Assembly (NCBI GenBank): GCA_003216595.1
Contig: QCIQ01000001.1
Span: 1 to 64,000, forward strand
DNA from: Prochlorococcus sp. AG-402-M18
Lineage (GTDB): Bacteria; Cyanobacteriota; Cyanobacteriia; PCC-6307; Cyanobiaceae
Direction of reading: 5' to 3'
Length of the DNA: 64,000 nucleotides
Shown: positions 17,592 to 27,412 of the stretch, in pieces
Numbering within the stretch: the stretch's first letter is position 1
Layout: each line of letters opens with the position of its first letter
The notes under the pieces: generated by a model
Database searches by the model: none
Told to the model about the DNA's origin: nothing
Seen by the model: only the letters and a program-made list of their open reading frames with translations
Translations under genes and position numbers: made by a program

Positions 17592-18350
17592 ATGATAAAG
17601 TTGAGACCTTGGAATTATATCAAAATAAATGAATGTCATGAGCCTTTAATTTCTATTCCGAATTCCATATTTCGTTTAACACCTCATCCTTATATGTCGT
17701 TAGGTGCTCCATATTTAACCGGAGCAGATCCATGGGTTTTACGTAGAAGTGTGGTAAAGAGATTGATACGTGCACAACAATACCTTTCCAAGATTAATCC
17801 CCAATTACAGTTGGCTTTGTTTGATGCTTGGAGACCTATCTCTGTTCAAAAATTCATGTTTAATTACACTATTCAGCAAACTTGTAAGTCGAAGGGGATT
17901 GATATTAATGATCTTTCTGTCAATGAAAGCATCAATGATGTAATTGAGGAGGTTGGCCTTTTCTGGGCAAAACCATCTACTGATCCTCTTACGCCACCTC
18001 CGCACAGTACAGGTGCTGCTATTGATTTAACACTTGCTGATATGACTAGTAAACCATTAGATCTTGGTGGAGAAATAGATTTTATTGGACCTGAATCTAG
18101 TCCTGACTTTTATAAAAAAGACCATTTTAAAATTTCTGGTTCAAAACATCAGGTTTTTCAGGATAGAAGATCTCTTTTGTTTTCAGTTATGGAACAGGCT
18201 GGTTTTGTTCAACACCCACACGAATGGTGGCATTTTAGCTATGGAGATCAGTTATGGTCTTGGTTAACTAATAAAGGTGATGCTATTTATGGGGCTGCAC
18301 TTGAGGTAAGTAATGACATTACACTTTTAGAGCCAAGTTTAGTCACATGA
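17592..18350 (+). CDS. ddpX: D-alanyl-D-alanine dipeptidase, VanX/DdpX type (peptidase M15D)
   Basis: A zinc D,D-dipeptidase that hydrolyses D-Ala-D-Ala. The zinc ligands and catalytic base are clear: HSTGAAID (His138, Asp145) and HEWWH (Glu211 base, His214 ligand). FDAWRP near 78-82 carries the substrate Arg. The 252-residue length is normal and no signal peptide is seen, so it probably acts in the cytoplasm, recycling the dipeptide from peptidoglycan turnover. There is no vanH/A cluster. Its last 64 bases overlap the convergent sir gene. Confidence 0.9.
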   Translation: MIKLRPWNYIKINECHEPLISIPNSIFRLTPHPYMSLGAPYLTGADPWVLRRSVVKRLIRAQQYLSKINPQLQLALFDAWRPISVQKFMFNYTIQQTCKSKGIDINDLSVNESINDVIEEVGLFWAKPSTDPLTPPPHSTGAAIDLTLADMTSKPLDLGGEIDFIGPESSPDFYKKDHFKISGSKHQVFQDRRSLLFSVMEQAGFVQHPHEWWHFSYGDQLWSWLTNKGDAIYGAALEVSNDITLLEPSLVT

Positions 18351-20431
18351 TCTCCAAGACTAGATGAGCTCCCAGTATCTTTCCAGCTAAGGAATAAAGG
18401 CTCTAATGTCTTCTCTAATTCATTGATAGGCATTTTTTGTAGATATGGAGTAGCCAATCTTTGTAAATTAGTGCTACCACCAAGCCAAAGTTGGTATTGA
18501 TTTAGACCACTACCAACAAGAGCTAACTCTGCCATGTATGGGCGAGCACATCCGTTTGGACAGCCGGTAATTCTTACTAATATTGATTTTTTAATCTCTA
18601 GCTTTTTTAATTGATTTTTTATTCGTTCCAATAGCTCTGGTAAAAATCTCTCCGCTTCTGTCATTGCAAGTCCACATAATGGAAGAGCTGGACAAGCCAT
18701 TGCATGCCTGGCCAATGGTTTTGGGCTCTCTGGATCTGATAAACCTATATCGTCTAAAGCATTCTTAACACTCGCTTTTTGATAACTACCAATATTACAC
18801 AATAGTAAATCTTGGTTGGGAGTTAAACGTACATCCAATCCAAATTTTTCAACTATATTTCTGAGTCCTTTTTTTACTTCCCCCGTAAGCCTACCTGATA
18901 ATAGTGGTAGTCCAACAAACCATAGTTTCTTAGATTGTTGATGCCAGCCCAAATAATCTTCAAGTATTGCATTTCCTTCGTTCCTTAAGGGGCCGATTTG
19001 TTTCGTAAAATATTTCGTTGTTAACTTTTTCTTAAACCAATCGACACCCATGTCATGTAAAACATATTTAAGTCTTGAGTGTCTTCGAGTTTTTCTATCT
19101 CCATAATCTCTTTGAAGAGCAAGAATAGATTGAACAAGCTCTAAAATATATTTTCCTTCTACAAAGCCAATGGGATCTGCTATCCTCGCAAATGTCGTAT
19201 CTAAGTTGTGTGTTCTACCCATGCCTCCTCCTACATAGACATTACATCCTTCTAAAGTTCCTTTTCCATTCGTGAAAGTCACTAGGCCTATGTCATGAGT
19301 AAGAATATCAACTGAATTATCTCCTGGTACTGTAGTTGCACATTTGAATTTCCTTGGTAAGTAGGTTGCACCATATAAAGGTTCATTTTTGTCCCCACTA
19401 AAAATACCAGGATTTTTTTGACACTTTCTGTTCTTTTTGACTTCAGAGGTTGGCTTGATAGCATATTTCATCTCGCCATCAACCCATAAATCAATGTAGG
19501 TTTTCTCTGCTTTTTGGGGCGATAAAACATCGGCAATATCATTAGCTAATTTTCTTGCAGCAGGATATGAACCTTTTTCATAGGGGGCCGCTGGAGCCAT
19601 TACATTCCTGTTGACGTCTCCACAAGCAGCGAGGGTGGATCCCATTGACTTCACAATTGTTCCTATTACTTTTTTAATATTCTCTTTTTTTATTCCATGC
19701 ATTTGGAAGCATTGACGAGTAGTTACCCTAAGCGTTTTGTTCCCTAGTCGATCAGAGAGATCATCTAATGCTACAAATAATGGCCCTGGGACCAAACCAG
19801 CTGGATTTCTTAGCCTAAGCATCATTTGCCAATCTTTACCTATGCCGCCTCTTTTTCTATGTTCCCGATCATCTTGTTGATAACTACCATGGAATTTTAA
19901 AAGTTGTACTGCGTCGTTTGTAAAGTGATCGCTGTCGTTTAATAATTCGCTTTGTAGGGGTTCGTTTAAGTAATTACTATCAGCTTTAAATTGTTCAAAT
20001 TTCGATCTAGGGGAATTATTAGCTATGCATGGCGAAGGAACAGTCTTTTCTATTTCTTCAACATTTGTACTTCCATTTTCCTCGAAATTCATTAGAGCTT
20101 CAATAGCTGCATTACTGAATCCGGCATCTTTTAAGTCTTTTTCTATGTCTTTTGGAGATTCACTTGAATTTCTTTTTTTGATAGCCTCGAGTCTTATTCC
20201 TTTAGGTAAGGATTTGTTGATTTGTTTAGCCTCTTCTTCTCTAAGCTTTTCGTCGAATTTTTCTTGAATAGCTATTTCTGCTGAGTTTATGTTCTTTTCT
20301 GCTTCTTCTTTAGTATTACCTATCTTTTTTACTACATCACAGGTTCCAAAAGCATCCCTTAATTTACCCCTCGGAACTGCGACCCTGAGGTAAAACCCTG
20401 ATCTTCCTGGTATTTGTATGATCTTAGGCAA
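18287..20431 (-). CDS. sir: Ferredoxin-sulfite reductase with an unusual integrase-like N-terminal extension
   Basis: Residues from about 143 (SKFEQFKADSNYL) to near the end form an ordinary assimilatory sulfite reductase. It reduces sulfite to sulfide with ferredoxin, siroheme and a 4Fe-4S cluster; cluster cysteines are in CPALPLC and GCPNGC. The first ~140 residues are foreign to the family. IPGRSGFYLRVAVPRGKLRD, then FGTCDVVKKIGNTKEEAEK, resembles the N-terminal region of phage-type tyrosine recombinases (DUF6538 style), followed by a Lys/Glu-rich helical linker. The TTG start at 20431 is preceded by an in-frame TAG three codons upstream. An internal ATG at 20092 (Met114) would give a near-normal enzyme. 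Confidence 0.93.
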   Translation of the reverse strand: MPKIIQIPGRSGFYLRVAVPRGKLRDAFGTCDVVKKIGNTKEEAEKNINSAEIAIQEKFDEKLREEEAKQINKSLPKGIRLEAIKKRNSSESPKDIEKDLKDAGFSNAAIEALMNFEENGSTNVEEIEKTVPSPCIANNSPRSKFEQFKADSNYLNEPLQSELLNDSDHFTNDAVQLLKFHGSYQQDDREHRKRGGIGKDWQMMLRLRNPAGLVPGPLFVALDDLSDRLGNKTLRVTTRQCFQMHGIKKENIKKVIGTIVKSMGSTLAACGDVNRNVMAPAAPYEKGSYPAARKLANDIADVLSPQKAEKTYIDLWVDGEMKYAIKPTSEVKKNRKCQKNPGIFSGDKNEPLYGATYLPRKFKCATTVPGDNSVDILTHDIGLVTFTNGKGTLEGCNVYVGGGMGRTHNLDTTFARIADPIGFVEGKYILELVQSILALQRDYGDRKTRRHSRLKYVLHDMGVDWFKKKLTTKYFTKQIGPLRNEGNAILEDYLGWHQQSKKLWFVGLPLLSGRLTGEVKKGLRNIVEKFGLDVRLTPNQDLLLCNIGSYQKASVKNALDDIGLSDPESPKPLARHAMACPALPLCGLAMTEAERFLPELLERIKNQLKKLEIKKSILVRITGCPNGCARPYMAELALVGSGLNQYQLWLGGSTNLQRLATPYLQKMPINELEKTLEPLFLSWKDTGSSSSLGDHVTKLGSKSVMSLLTSSAAP

Positions 20432-20433
20432 TG

Positions 20434-20456
20434 GTACCTACACCGGTACCTACACT
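20434..20456 (+). repeat. Tandem direct repeat immediately upstream of the sir start
   Basis: GGTACCTACAC occurs twice, at 20434-20444 and 20446-20456, separated by one C. Each copy begins with the palindrome GGTACC. On the minus strand the copies read GTGTAGGTACC and end 2 bases before the TTG of sir. They contain in-frame TAG codons. Nothing similar was noticed elsewhere in the window. They could be an operator or a relic of whatever supplied the sir extension. Confidence 0.75.
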
Positions 20457-20611
20457 GTATCATTTTTCTTGTTGGTTGGTGCCTAATTGTTCGAATAAAA
20501 CCATGAGTGAACAAATATCCATTTATTCAATATTAAATTTTTTCTAGGACACAGAATGTAGAAGTAATTCACATTTAGTTCTAATCTTGTTAAGAACATA
20601 AGGAAATTTTT

Positions 20612-22774
20612 TTGTCTACTTACCTTTTAGAAATCGGTACTGAGGAACTTCCAGCTGATTTGGCTGAATCTGTTATTTCCCAGCTTGAGTTAAATGTAAG
20701 TAACGACTTGAATTCTTCACAAATAAAATTTAGTGAAATAAGAGTTACTACTACTCCTAGAAGAATTGCATTAACTATTCAAGGGATTGCTCCATATTCT
20801 GAAGATAATATTTCAGAACTAAAAGGTCCTTCTGTTTCTCAAGCGTTTCATGATGGAGAACCTACTAAAGCAGCAATTGGTTTTGCTAGAAGATATGACC
20901 TTTCTCCTGAAAAATTAGAGGTTCGAGAAACGCCAAAGGGTTCATTTGTTTTCGCTAAATTAATCGAGAAAGGCAAGCCCGCTGAAACTTTGTTGGCTGA
21001 TTATGTACCTGGATGGATCAACAAAATTCAAGGAAGAAGGTTTATGAGATGGGGCAAAGGTGATTTTCGCTTTTCGAGACCTATTCGTTGGATTGTTTCT
21101 TTGCTTGATTCAGAAGTCTTACCTTTTAGTATTTCAGGGTGCGATCCAGAAATTCAAATTGGTAATATCTCAAAAACTCATAGGTTACATGGCTCAACAT
21201 TAGAAATAAAGAATGCAAAAACTTATTTTGATCAATTGCGGGATGTCGGAGTAATAGTTGACAGGAGTAGACGCCTTTTAAATATCAAAGATTTAGTTCT
21301 TAATCACGAGAAAAATAAAAAAGTTAAGCCTGATTTGACTGAACCCCTTCTAAACGAGCTGACCGATTTAGTTGAGTTCCCTTTACTTGTGACTGGGAGT
21401 TTTGATGAATCTTTCCTAGATTTACCCCCTGAGGTTTTGTCCACTGTGATGAAGGTTCATCAAAGGTACATACCTTTATACAAAGCAAATGTTGAGATTG
21501 ATTCATTATCACTTGACTCAAAAAATATTTTACTTCCTAGTTTTTTATGTATTAGTAATGGATTATCTTCTGCAAAAGAAAATATCATTCTAGGTAATGA
21601 AAAAGTATTAAAGGCAAGGTTTTCTGATGCTGCATTTTTTATAAAGTCAGATTTGTTAATCAATAGCTCTTCACGTATTAATAAATTAAAAGATGTAACC
21701 TTTACTGAAGGATTAGGTTCTTTATATGATCGTGTAAATCGGATTGAATGGCTTGCTAAATTAGTTACATCAAAACTTAAATTTGATCAAGAGGATATTG
21801 AGAAATCTATAAAAGTTGCGCATTTTTCTAAACATGATTTAGTTAGCAACATGGTCGGTGAGTTCCCAGAATTACAAGGAACTATTGGATCTAAATACTT
21901 GCTTCATGAGGGTGAGCCCAGAGATGTATGCCTTGGTGTTTTAGAACATTACAAACCTAAAGGAACTGCAGATGCTCTTCCCTCAAACAAACTTGGCAAT
22001 GCGGTCTCATTAGCTGAACGTTTTGAATTACTTTTCAGTATTTTTGCTAAGGGCGAAAGACCTTCTGGCTCATCTGATCCATATGCTTTGAGAAGAGCTG
22101 CTAATGGAATATTGTTGATTTTATGGAATAAAGATTGGCAATTAAATATCAATGAAATACAAAATGATTCATTAATTTTTTGGCAGCAACTTTTCCCTTC
22201 TCTCTCTTTTGAAATAAGCAGTCTTTCTAATGATTTAAAGGAATTTTTTCGTCAAAGAATTATTAGTTTACTAGAAGAGGAAGATATCGAATTTGATATT
22301 ATTCAAGCAATTGCAGGAGATACAACTTCAACATCAAAATTATTAGATGATCCAACTGACGTTTATTTTCGTACTTCATTATTAATGGAAATGAGGAAAA
22401 ATAATACACTTACTTTGTTGCAAGCTGTAGTGACTAGAGCCTCTAAGTTGGCAGCTAAAAGTTCTATCCCAAAAGATGTTATAGACCCTTCATGTTTTGT
22501 AGACAAATCAATATTTGAGAAGGATTGTGAAATCGAAATGTTTAATGTTTTGGAGAAATTAAAACCTCTAGCTATAAATGGTGACCGTGTTAAATATAAA
22601 TTATTAGCTGATGGTCTAGTCTCAAGTGCTGAGACTCTAGCTAACTTTTTCGATGGAGAAGGAAGTGTTATGGTTATGACAGATGATATTAATCTAAGAA
22701 ATAACAGACTAAACTTGCTGACAATATTTAGAAATCAGTCCTTGAAGCTTGCCGATTTCAGCAAACTTAATTAA
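20612..22774 (+). CDS. glyS: Glycyl-tRNA synthetase beta subunit
   Basis: The beta chain of the bacterial alpha2beta2 enzyme. The start YLLEIGTEELPADL is diagnostic. Next come TTPRRIA, GPSVSQAF and FMRWGKGDFRFSRPIRWIVSLL. An HD-like segment KVAHFSKHDLVSNMVGEFPELQG is present, as is the SDPYALRRAANG motif near 490. The 720-residue length is normal. Start TTG at 20612 has AAGGA about 8 bases upstream. The alpha gene glyQ is not in the window, as is usual when the subunits are unlinked. It is divergent from sir and convergent with chlP. Confidence 0.97.
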   Translation: MSTYLLEIGTEELPADLAESVISQLELNVSNDLNSSQIKFSEIRVTTTPRRIALTIQGIAPYSEDNISELKGPSVSQAFHDGEPTKAAIGFARRYDLSPEKLEVRETPKGSFVFAKLIEKGKPAETLLADYVPGWINKIQGRRFMRWGKGDFRFSRPIRWIVSLLDSEVLPFSISGCDPEIQIGNISKTHRLHGSTLEIKNAKTYFDQLRDVGVIVDRSRRLLNIKDLVLNHEKNKKVKPDLTEPLLNELTDLVEFPLLVTGSFDESFLDLPPEVLSTVMKVHQRYIPLYKANVEIDSLSLDSKNILLPSFLCISNGLSSAKENIILGNEKVLKARFSDAAFFIKSDLLINSSSRINKLKDVTFTEGLGSLYDRVNRIEWLAKLVTSKLKFDQEDIEKSIKVAHFSKHDLVSNMVGEFPELQGTIGSKYLLHEGEPRDVCLGVLEHYKPKGTADALPSNKLGNAVSLAERFELLFSIFAKGERPSGSSDPYALRRAANGILLILWNKDWQLNINEIQNDSLIFWQQLFPSLSFEISSLSNDLKEFFRQRIISLLEEEDIEFDIIQAIAGDTTSTSKLLDDPTDVYFRTSLLMEMRKNNTLTLLQAVVTRASKLAAKSSIPKDVIDPSCFVDKSIFEKDCEIEMFNVLEKLKPLAINGDRVKYKLLADGLVSSAETLANFFDGEGSVMVMTDDINLRNNRLNLLTIFRNQSLKLADFSKLN

Positions 22775-22796
22775 TTATTTTATTAAATATTTTGTA

Positions 22797-24131
22797 TTAC
22801 TTTTTACTGGTTTTTATACCACCTTTAATTGAACTTACTGCTAACATTTTGTTAACTTCTTTGTCATCTCTTACTGCACTTGGTACTGGCTTGTATGTAC
22901 TTGGTGCCAAGGCCTTCCCTCGTAAAACTGAACCAATTGTTAATAGGGTAAGTTTTAATTGTTGAAGCGGCTTCATTGCAACAACAGTTTTATAGAGATA
23001 GCTATCAAATGTAAGTCTTTGAACATCCATGTCACCGCACATCTCTACAAAAGCTTCCCTTGCCCCATCACTGGTATAGAATATTCTTTGGAGAATATCT
23101 AAAACTGTATAAGTAGTTCCATATTTTTTATCCCATTTTTTTAAATATTTTTTGAGATCATTCTCTGTAGGTATTATTTTTCCATTTTGACTTGATTCGA
23201 CAATTTGCTCGGCACACATCCTTCCACTTTTGGCAGCAAAATAAATTCCTTCTCCAGAACTTTTGGTTACATAACCAGCAGCATCTCCAACTAAAGCCAT
23301 TCTGCCCACAACTCTTCTTGGCCTGGGATGCTCAGGAATTGGATGAGCTTCTACTTTGATGACTTCTCCATTTACGAGTCTCTTCTTTGCTCTCTCTCTA
23401 ACTCCAATCTGGAGGCTTTTGATCAAACCACCATTTTGTTTCATTGTTCCTGTACCTGCTGCAACATGGTCGTATTTTGGAAATACCCAACCATAGAAAT
23501 CAGGTGATACATCTGTGCCTACATACATTTCTGCCCTGTCTTCGTAATACTTCATTTCCTCTTTAGGCAGTTTTATCCTTTCTTGAATTGCTACTGCATA
23601 GTTGTAATCGCCAGCATCCATTGCTTTTGCAACTCTGCTAGTAGCACCATCTGCCCCAACAATTAAATCCACCTCAAGCTGCTTACCTTTCTCTTCAGAT
23701 TGCTCGTTCAGTGTTTCTGTGTAATGAAGTGTATAAGGACCTTGCTTGTTAGTGCCAGTTTCTATTTTTGATACCAATCCATTTACTAATGTTGCCCCAA
23801 GTTCTGCGGCGCGATTTCTCATGAATGAATCCATTACTTCACGCCTAAGCATGCCTATGTATTCTTTGTCGCTTCCTGGATAAATATCATCCAAAATAAT
23901 ATCTACTTCTCTATTTGATGGAGATATCATTTTCATGTTTCTGACTTTCCTATCAATAATTGATTCAGGAAGATCAAATTCAGAGACCATACACAATGGA
24001 ATTGCTCCTCCACATGGTTTTGCATTATCAAGCTTTCTCTCGAAAATCCAAGTTTTAATTCCCGCTTTAGCCAAAATTTCTGCAGCGCATGATCCACTTG
24101 GACCACCACCAATAACAGCAACTCTTAACAT
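22797..24131 (-). CDS. chlP: Geranylgeranyl reductase (chlorophyll phytyl chain)
   Basis: ChlP reduces geranylgeranyl diphosphate or geranylgeranyl-chlorophyll to the phytyl form with NADPH. The FAD Rossmann motif is VIGGGPSGSCAAEILAKAG at residues 6-24, then KPCGGAIPLC. A central GADGATSRVAKAM and a second FAD contact GDAAGYVTKSSGEGIYFAA follow. The 444-residue length is typical. In Prochlorococcus it would serve divinyl chlorophyll synthesis and tocopherol. The gene stands alone between convergent glyS and a divergent peptidase gene. Confidence 0.97.
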   Translation of the reverse strand: MLRVAVIGGGPSGSCAAEILAKAGIKTWIFERKLDNAKPCGGAIPLCMVSEFDLPESIIDRKVRNMKMISPSNREVDIILDDIYPGSDKEYIGMLRREVMDSFMRNRAAELGATLVNGLVSKIETGTNKQGPYTLHYTETLNEQSEEKGKQLEVDLIVGADGATSRVAKAMDAGDYNYAVAIQERIKLPKEEMKYYEDRAEMYVGTDVSPDFYGWVFPKYDHVAAGTGTMKQNGGLIKSLQIGVRERAKKRLVNGEVIKVEAHPIPEHPRPRRVVGRMALVGDAAGYVTKSSGEGIYFAAKSGRMCAEQIVESSQNGKIIPTENDLKKYLKKWDKKYGTTYTVLDILQRIFYTSDGAREAFVEMCGDMDVQRLTFDSYLYKTVVAMKPLQQLKLTLLTIGSVLRGKALAPSTYKPVPSAVRDDKEVNKMLAVSSIKGGIKTSKK

Positions 24132-24268
24132 CTTTGGATGAAAAATTTAGTTCTCTATATATAAAACTTACATCCTTATCTCATAGAAAGTATAAAGATT
24201 GGAGATACTCGTTACTATCGAAACATCATTTTTTTGAATTCCAATTGTTTTGACTATAAGCATATCGT

Positions 24269-24979
24269 ATGAATTACCAAGATGACATCCCGTTGGCCAA
24301 AAGGATTAGATCCATCAAAACCATTACTACCAAGTCTTTTTTGCGTTTAGGACTTCTATTCGTTGGACTTGGCATATCGTTAACGTTTTTAGCTGATAAA
24401 TCATTATTTCGCCAAACAAAATCTATAGATGATTCGATTATCTCTACTGAGATAAATCAAAATAAAAGTTTGTTGGGCCATCTTCCTTACCCTGAAGCGT
24501 CAAAAAATGAGTTAATTCTTTTTTCCCCGGGTATTTATATTCATAAAGAAATTTATGAAAATTTTAAGGAAATGCAATTTATGGCAGCCCAAAGAGGGGT
24601 TTCCTTACAACTATTAAGTGGTTATAGATCAATTGATTTGCAAAGAGATATTTTTTATGAAAATAAATCTATTAGGAACCAAACTGCTGTTGAGCGTTCT
24701 ATGGTTTCAGCTCCTCCTGGCTATTCTGAACACAGCACAGGATATGCAATCGATGTTGGTGATGGTAATTTCCCAGATACTCATTTTGAGGTTGAATTTG
24801 AACAAACGCCTGCTTTTAAATGGATGAAGAGGTTTGCTCCTAAATATCATTTCGTTCTTTCTTTTCCACCTAATAACAAACAAGGAGTAACTTATGAGCC
24901 TTGGCATTGGAGATTTGAAGGGACTGTTAATGCTTTGCGGAAATTTGAAGCTGCTAATAAAATTACAAAATTCAAATAA
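24269..24979 (+). CDS. D-alanyl-D-alanine carboxypeptidase, VanY type (peptidase M15B), membrane anchored
   Basis: A 236-residue zinc D,D-carboxypeptidase. One N-terminal helix (about 25-42, LRLGLLFVGLGISLTFLA) would anchor it in the membrane with the domain in the periplasm. Motifs are LSGYRS, SEHSTGYAIDVGDG (His and Asp zinc ligands) and EPWHWRFEG (Glu base and His ligand). It trims D-Ala from peptidoglycan stem peptides. It may act with the DdpX-type dipeptidase 6 kb upstream, but they are not co-transcribed. Confidence 0.92.
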   Translation: MNYQDDIPLAKRIRSIKTITTKSFLRLGLLFVGLGISLTFLADKSLFRQTKSIDDSIISTEINQNKSLLGHLPYPEASKNELILFSPGIYIHKEIYENFKEMQFMAAQRGVSLQLLSGYRSIDLQRDIFYENKSIRNQTAVERSMVSAPPGYSEHSTGYAIDVGDGNFPDTHFEVEFEQTPAFKWMKRFAPKYHFVLSFPPNNKQGVTYEPWHWRFEGTVNALRKFEAANKITKFK

Positions 24980-25111
24980 TTTTGATTTAATAATTTCTAC
25001 TTCCAAAGTCTTATTCGATATTTTAATTGGCATTTAAAACAGCTAAATGTAGTCATGGTGAGATATTGTTTAAGTTTCTATTAACCAAAGAAATTTTAAT
25101 TTTTTTTAATT

Positions 25112-26914
25112 ATGAGTTTTGATATACAGGCCATAAGGAATATCGCAATAATTGCTCACGTTGACCATGGTAAGACAACTTTGGTTGATGCACTTTTAAA
25201 TCAATCTGGAACTTTTCGAGATAACGAGGAAGTCCCATCTTGTGCCCTGGATTCAAATGATTTGGAACGTGAAAGAGGCATAACAATTCTTTCTAAAAAC
25301 ACAGCTGTTACATATAACGACACCCGTATAAACATTGTTGATACACCAGGGCACGCTGATTTCGGAGGGGAAGTCGAGAGGGTTTTAGGTATGGTGGATG
25401 GCTGTCTGCTTGTTGTTGATGCCAACGAAGGGCCAATGCCACAAACTCGCTTTGTTCTAAAAAAAGCTTTAGAGCAGGGTTTGAGACCTATCGTGTTTGT
25501 GAATAAAATTGACCGTGCAAGAGTAGAACCTGAAACCGCTGTAGATAAAGTTTTAGATCTGTTTTTGGAATTAGGAGCTGATGATGATCAATGTGATTTT
25601 CCCTATTTATTTGGGAGTGGATTGGGTGGTTTTGCAAAGAATGAAGTCAAAAGTGAAAGTGATAATATGAAACCTTTATTTGAAGCAATTATTAGGCAAG
25701 TGCCTCCTCCGGTAGGCGATCAGAATAAGCCCTTGCAATTACAAGTTACCACTCTTGATTACTCAGACTTTTTAGGAACGATAATTATTGGAAGAGTCCA
25801 TAATGGTGTGATTAAAAATGGCCAAAGGACTTGTTTGATAAAGGAAGATGGGAGTCTGAAAAAAGGAAGGATTAATAAACTATTAGGATTTAAAGGATTA
25901 AAAAGAATTGAAATAGATGAAGCAAATGCTGGAGATATAGTTGCTTTGGCTGGATTTGAAGAGGTTTCAATTGGAGAAACCATAGCCTGTCCTGATGAAC
26001 CAAAGCCATTACCTCTAATAAAGGTAGATGAGCCAACATTGCAGATGACTTTTGTTGTGAATGATTCTCCATTTGCAGGGAAAGAGGGAAAGTTTGTAAC
26101 CAGTCGTCAGTTGAAGGATCGTTTGAATAAAGAACTTCTTACGAATGTTGCATTGAGAGTCGAGGATACAGATTCACCCGATCGTTTTTCTGTTAGCGGA
26201 AGAGGAGAGTTACATCTAGGAATTCTTATTGAGACAATGCGAAGAGAGGGGTATGAATTTCAAGTTTCTCAACCACAAGTCATTTTTAGGACCATTGACG
26301 AAATTAAATGTGAACCAGTTGAGACCCTAGTCCTTGATGTACCTGAAGCTTCAATTGGCGCATGTATTGAAAGCCTTGGAGTAAGAAAAGGCGAAATGCA
26401 AAATATGGAAACAGGTACTGATCATCGAACTCAACTTGAATTTGTTATCCCGTCAAGAGGCTTAATTGGATTTAGGGGTGAGTTTATACGTGCAACAAGA
26501 GGTGAAGGAATTATGAGTCACTCGTTTTTTGAATACAGGCCATCAGTAGGAGATTTTGAACAAAGGAGAAATGGCGTCCTCATTTCGTTTGAAGAGGGTG
26601 TTGCTACTTTCTATTCCTTAAAAAATGCAGAAGATCGTGGACAATTTTTTATTACTCCTGGGGCCAAAGTTTATAAAGGAATGATTATTGGAGAGAATAA
26701 TCGACCACAAGATCTTGAATTAAATATTTGCAAGGCTAAACAACTTACCAATATGCGATCAGCTGGTGCCGATGAGTTAGATCAATTGCAATCCCCAATT
26801 GAGATGACATTAGAAAGAGCGCTTGAATATATTGGACCAGGGGAGATGTTGGAAGTTACTCCTGAATCTATAAGACTCAGAAAAATTAATGCAAAGAAGA
26901 ATTTGAAGAAATAA
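25112..26914 (+). CDS. typA: Translational GTPase TypA/BipA
   Basis: A ribosome-associated GTPase with an EF-G-like layout of 600 residues. G motifs are [10 protein letters not shown] near 15-24, RERGITI near 53-59, [16 protein letters not shown] near 77 and NKIDR near 131. The C-terminal BipA-specific region has [10 protein letters not shown] and [15 protein letters not shown]. TypA assists 50S assembly and stress or cold growth. A DUF309 gene overlaps its stop. Confidence 0.97.
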   Translation: MSFDIQAIRNIAIIAHVDHGKTTLVDALLNQSGTFRDNEEVPSCALDSNDLERERGITILSKNTAVTYNDTRINIVDTPGHADFGGEVERVLGMVDGCLLVVDANEGPMPQTRFVLKKALEQGLRPIVFVNKIDRARVEPETAVDKVLDLFLELGADDDQCDFPYLFGSGLGGFAKNEVKSESDNMKPLFEAIIRQVPPPVGDQNKPLQLQVTTLDYSDFLGTIIIGRVHNGVIKNGQRTCLIKEDGSLKKGRINKLLGFKGLKRIEIDEANAGDIVALAGFEEVSIGETIACPDEPKPLPLIKVDEPTLQMTFVVNDSPFAGKEGKFVTSRQLKDRLNKELLTNVALRVEDTDSPDRFSVSGRGELHLGILIETMRREGYEFQVSQPQVIFRTIDEIKCEPVETLVLDVPEASIGACIESLGVRKGEMQNMETGTDHRTQLEFVIPSRGLIGFRGEFIRATRGEGIMSHSFFEYRPSVGDFEQRRNGVLISFEEGVATFYSLKNAEDRGQFFITPGAKVYKGMIIGENNRPQDLELNICKAKQLTNMRSAGADELDQLQSPIEMTLERALEYIGPGEMLEVTPESIRLRKINAKKNLKK

Positions 26915-27294
26915 TGATTCTTATAGATAAACAAGAGGATTTATTTATTAATGATTCTCGTTTCGAAATAGGAATGAAATTATTTAATTCTTGTCAGTGG
27001 TATAAATCTCATGATGTTTTTGAGGAGATATGGCATGAGACTGGAGGACCCGAAAGACAGTTGATACAGGGTATATTGCAAGTGGCTGTTGCACAAGTTC
27101 ATCTAGAAAATAGCAATTTAAATGGGGCGACAATACTTTACGGAGAAGCATTGGGTAGATTAAAAAGATTTCATTTGGCTAATTTTGGATTAGATATTGA
27201 AGGACTTTCTAACTGCGTTTCAAAGAGATTGGAATTTCTACAAATTGGCAAGGACCTCGTTGGTTGTAGCATGCCCGTTCTCAGCTTCCTTTAA
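26914..27294 (+). CDS. DUF309 family protein
   Basis: A 126-residue all-helical protein with the DUF309 signature: FNSCQWYKSHDVFEEIWHETGGPERQ, then LIQGILQVAVAQVHL. It has conserved His, Glu and Trp residues. The biochemical function of the family is unknown. The ATG shares its A with the TAA stop of typA (TAATG), so translation is coupled. Confidence 0.88.
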   Translation: MILIDKQEDLFINDSRFEIGMKLFNSCQWYKSHDVFEEIWHETGGPERQLIQGILQVAVAQVHLENSNLNGATILYGEALGRLKRFHLANFGLDIEGLSNCVSKRLEFLQIGKDLVGCSMPVLSFL

Positions 27295-27412
27295 AAACTT
27301 TGTTAAGTCTTCTAAGTTTTGCTATTGAAAGAGCGACGATTTCTTATTATTTTTTTATTCTTCAATTTTGATTAATCCAAATTTTATAAATCGACATTCT
27401 GTATAAATTAAA

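Noticed and set aside
18287-20431. Interpretation of the Sir extension as a signal or transit peptide
   Set aside because: It is long, highly charged and helical with no hydrophobic core or cleavage motif.
20460-20504. A 14-codon minus-strand ORF (MVLFEQLGTNQQEK) upstream of sir, possible leader peptide
   Set aside because: Very short, no clear ribosome site, and could easily occur by chance.
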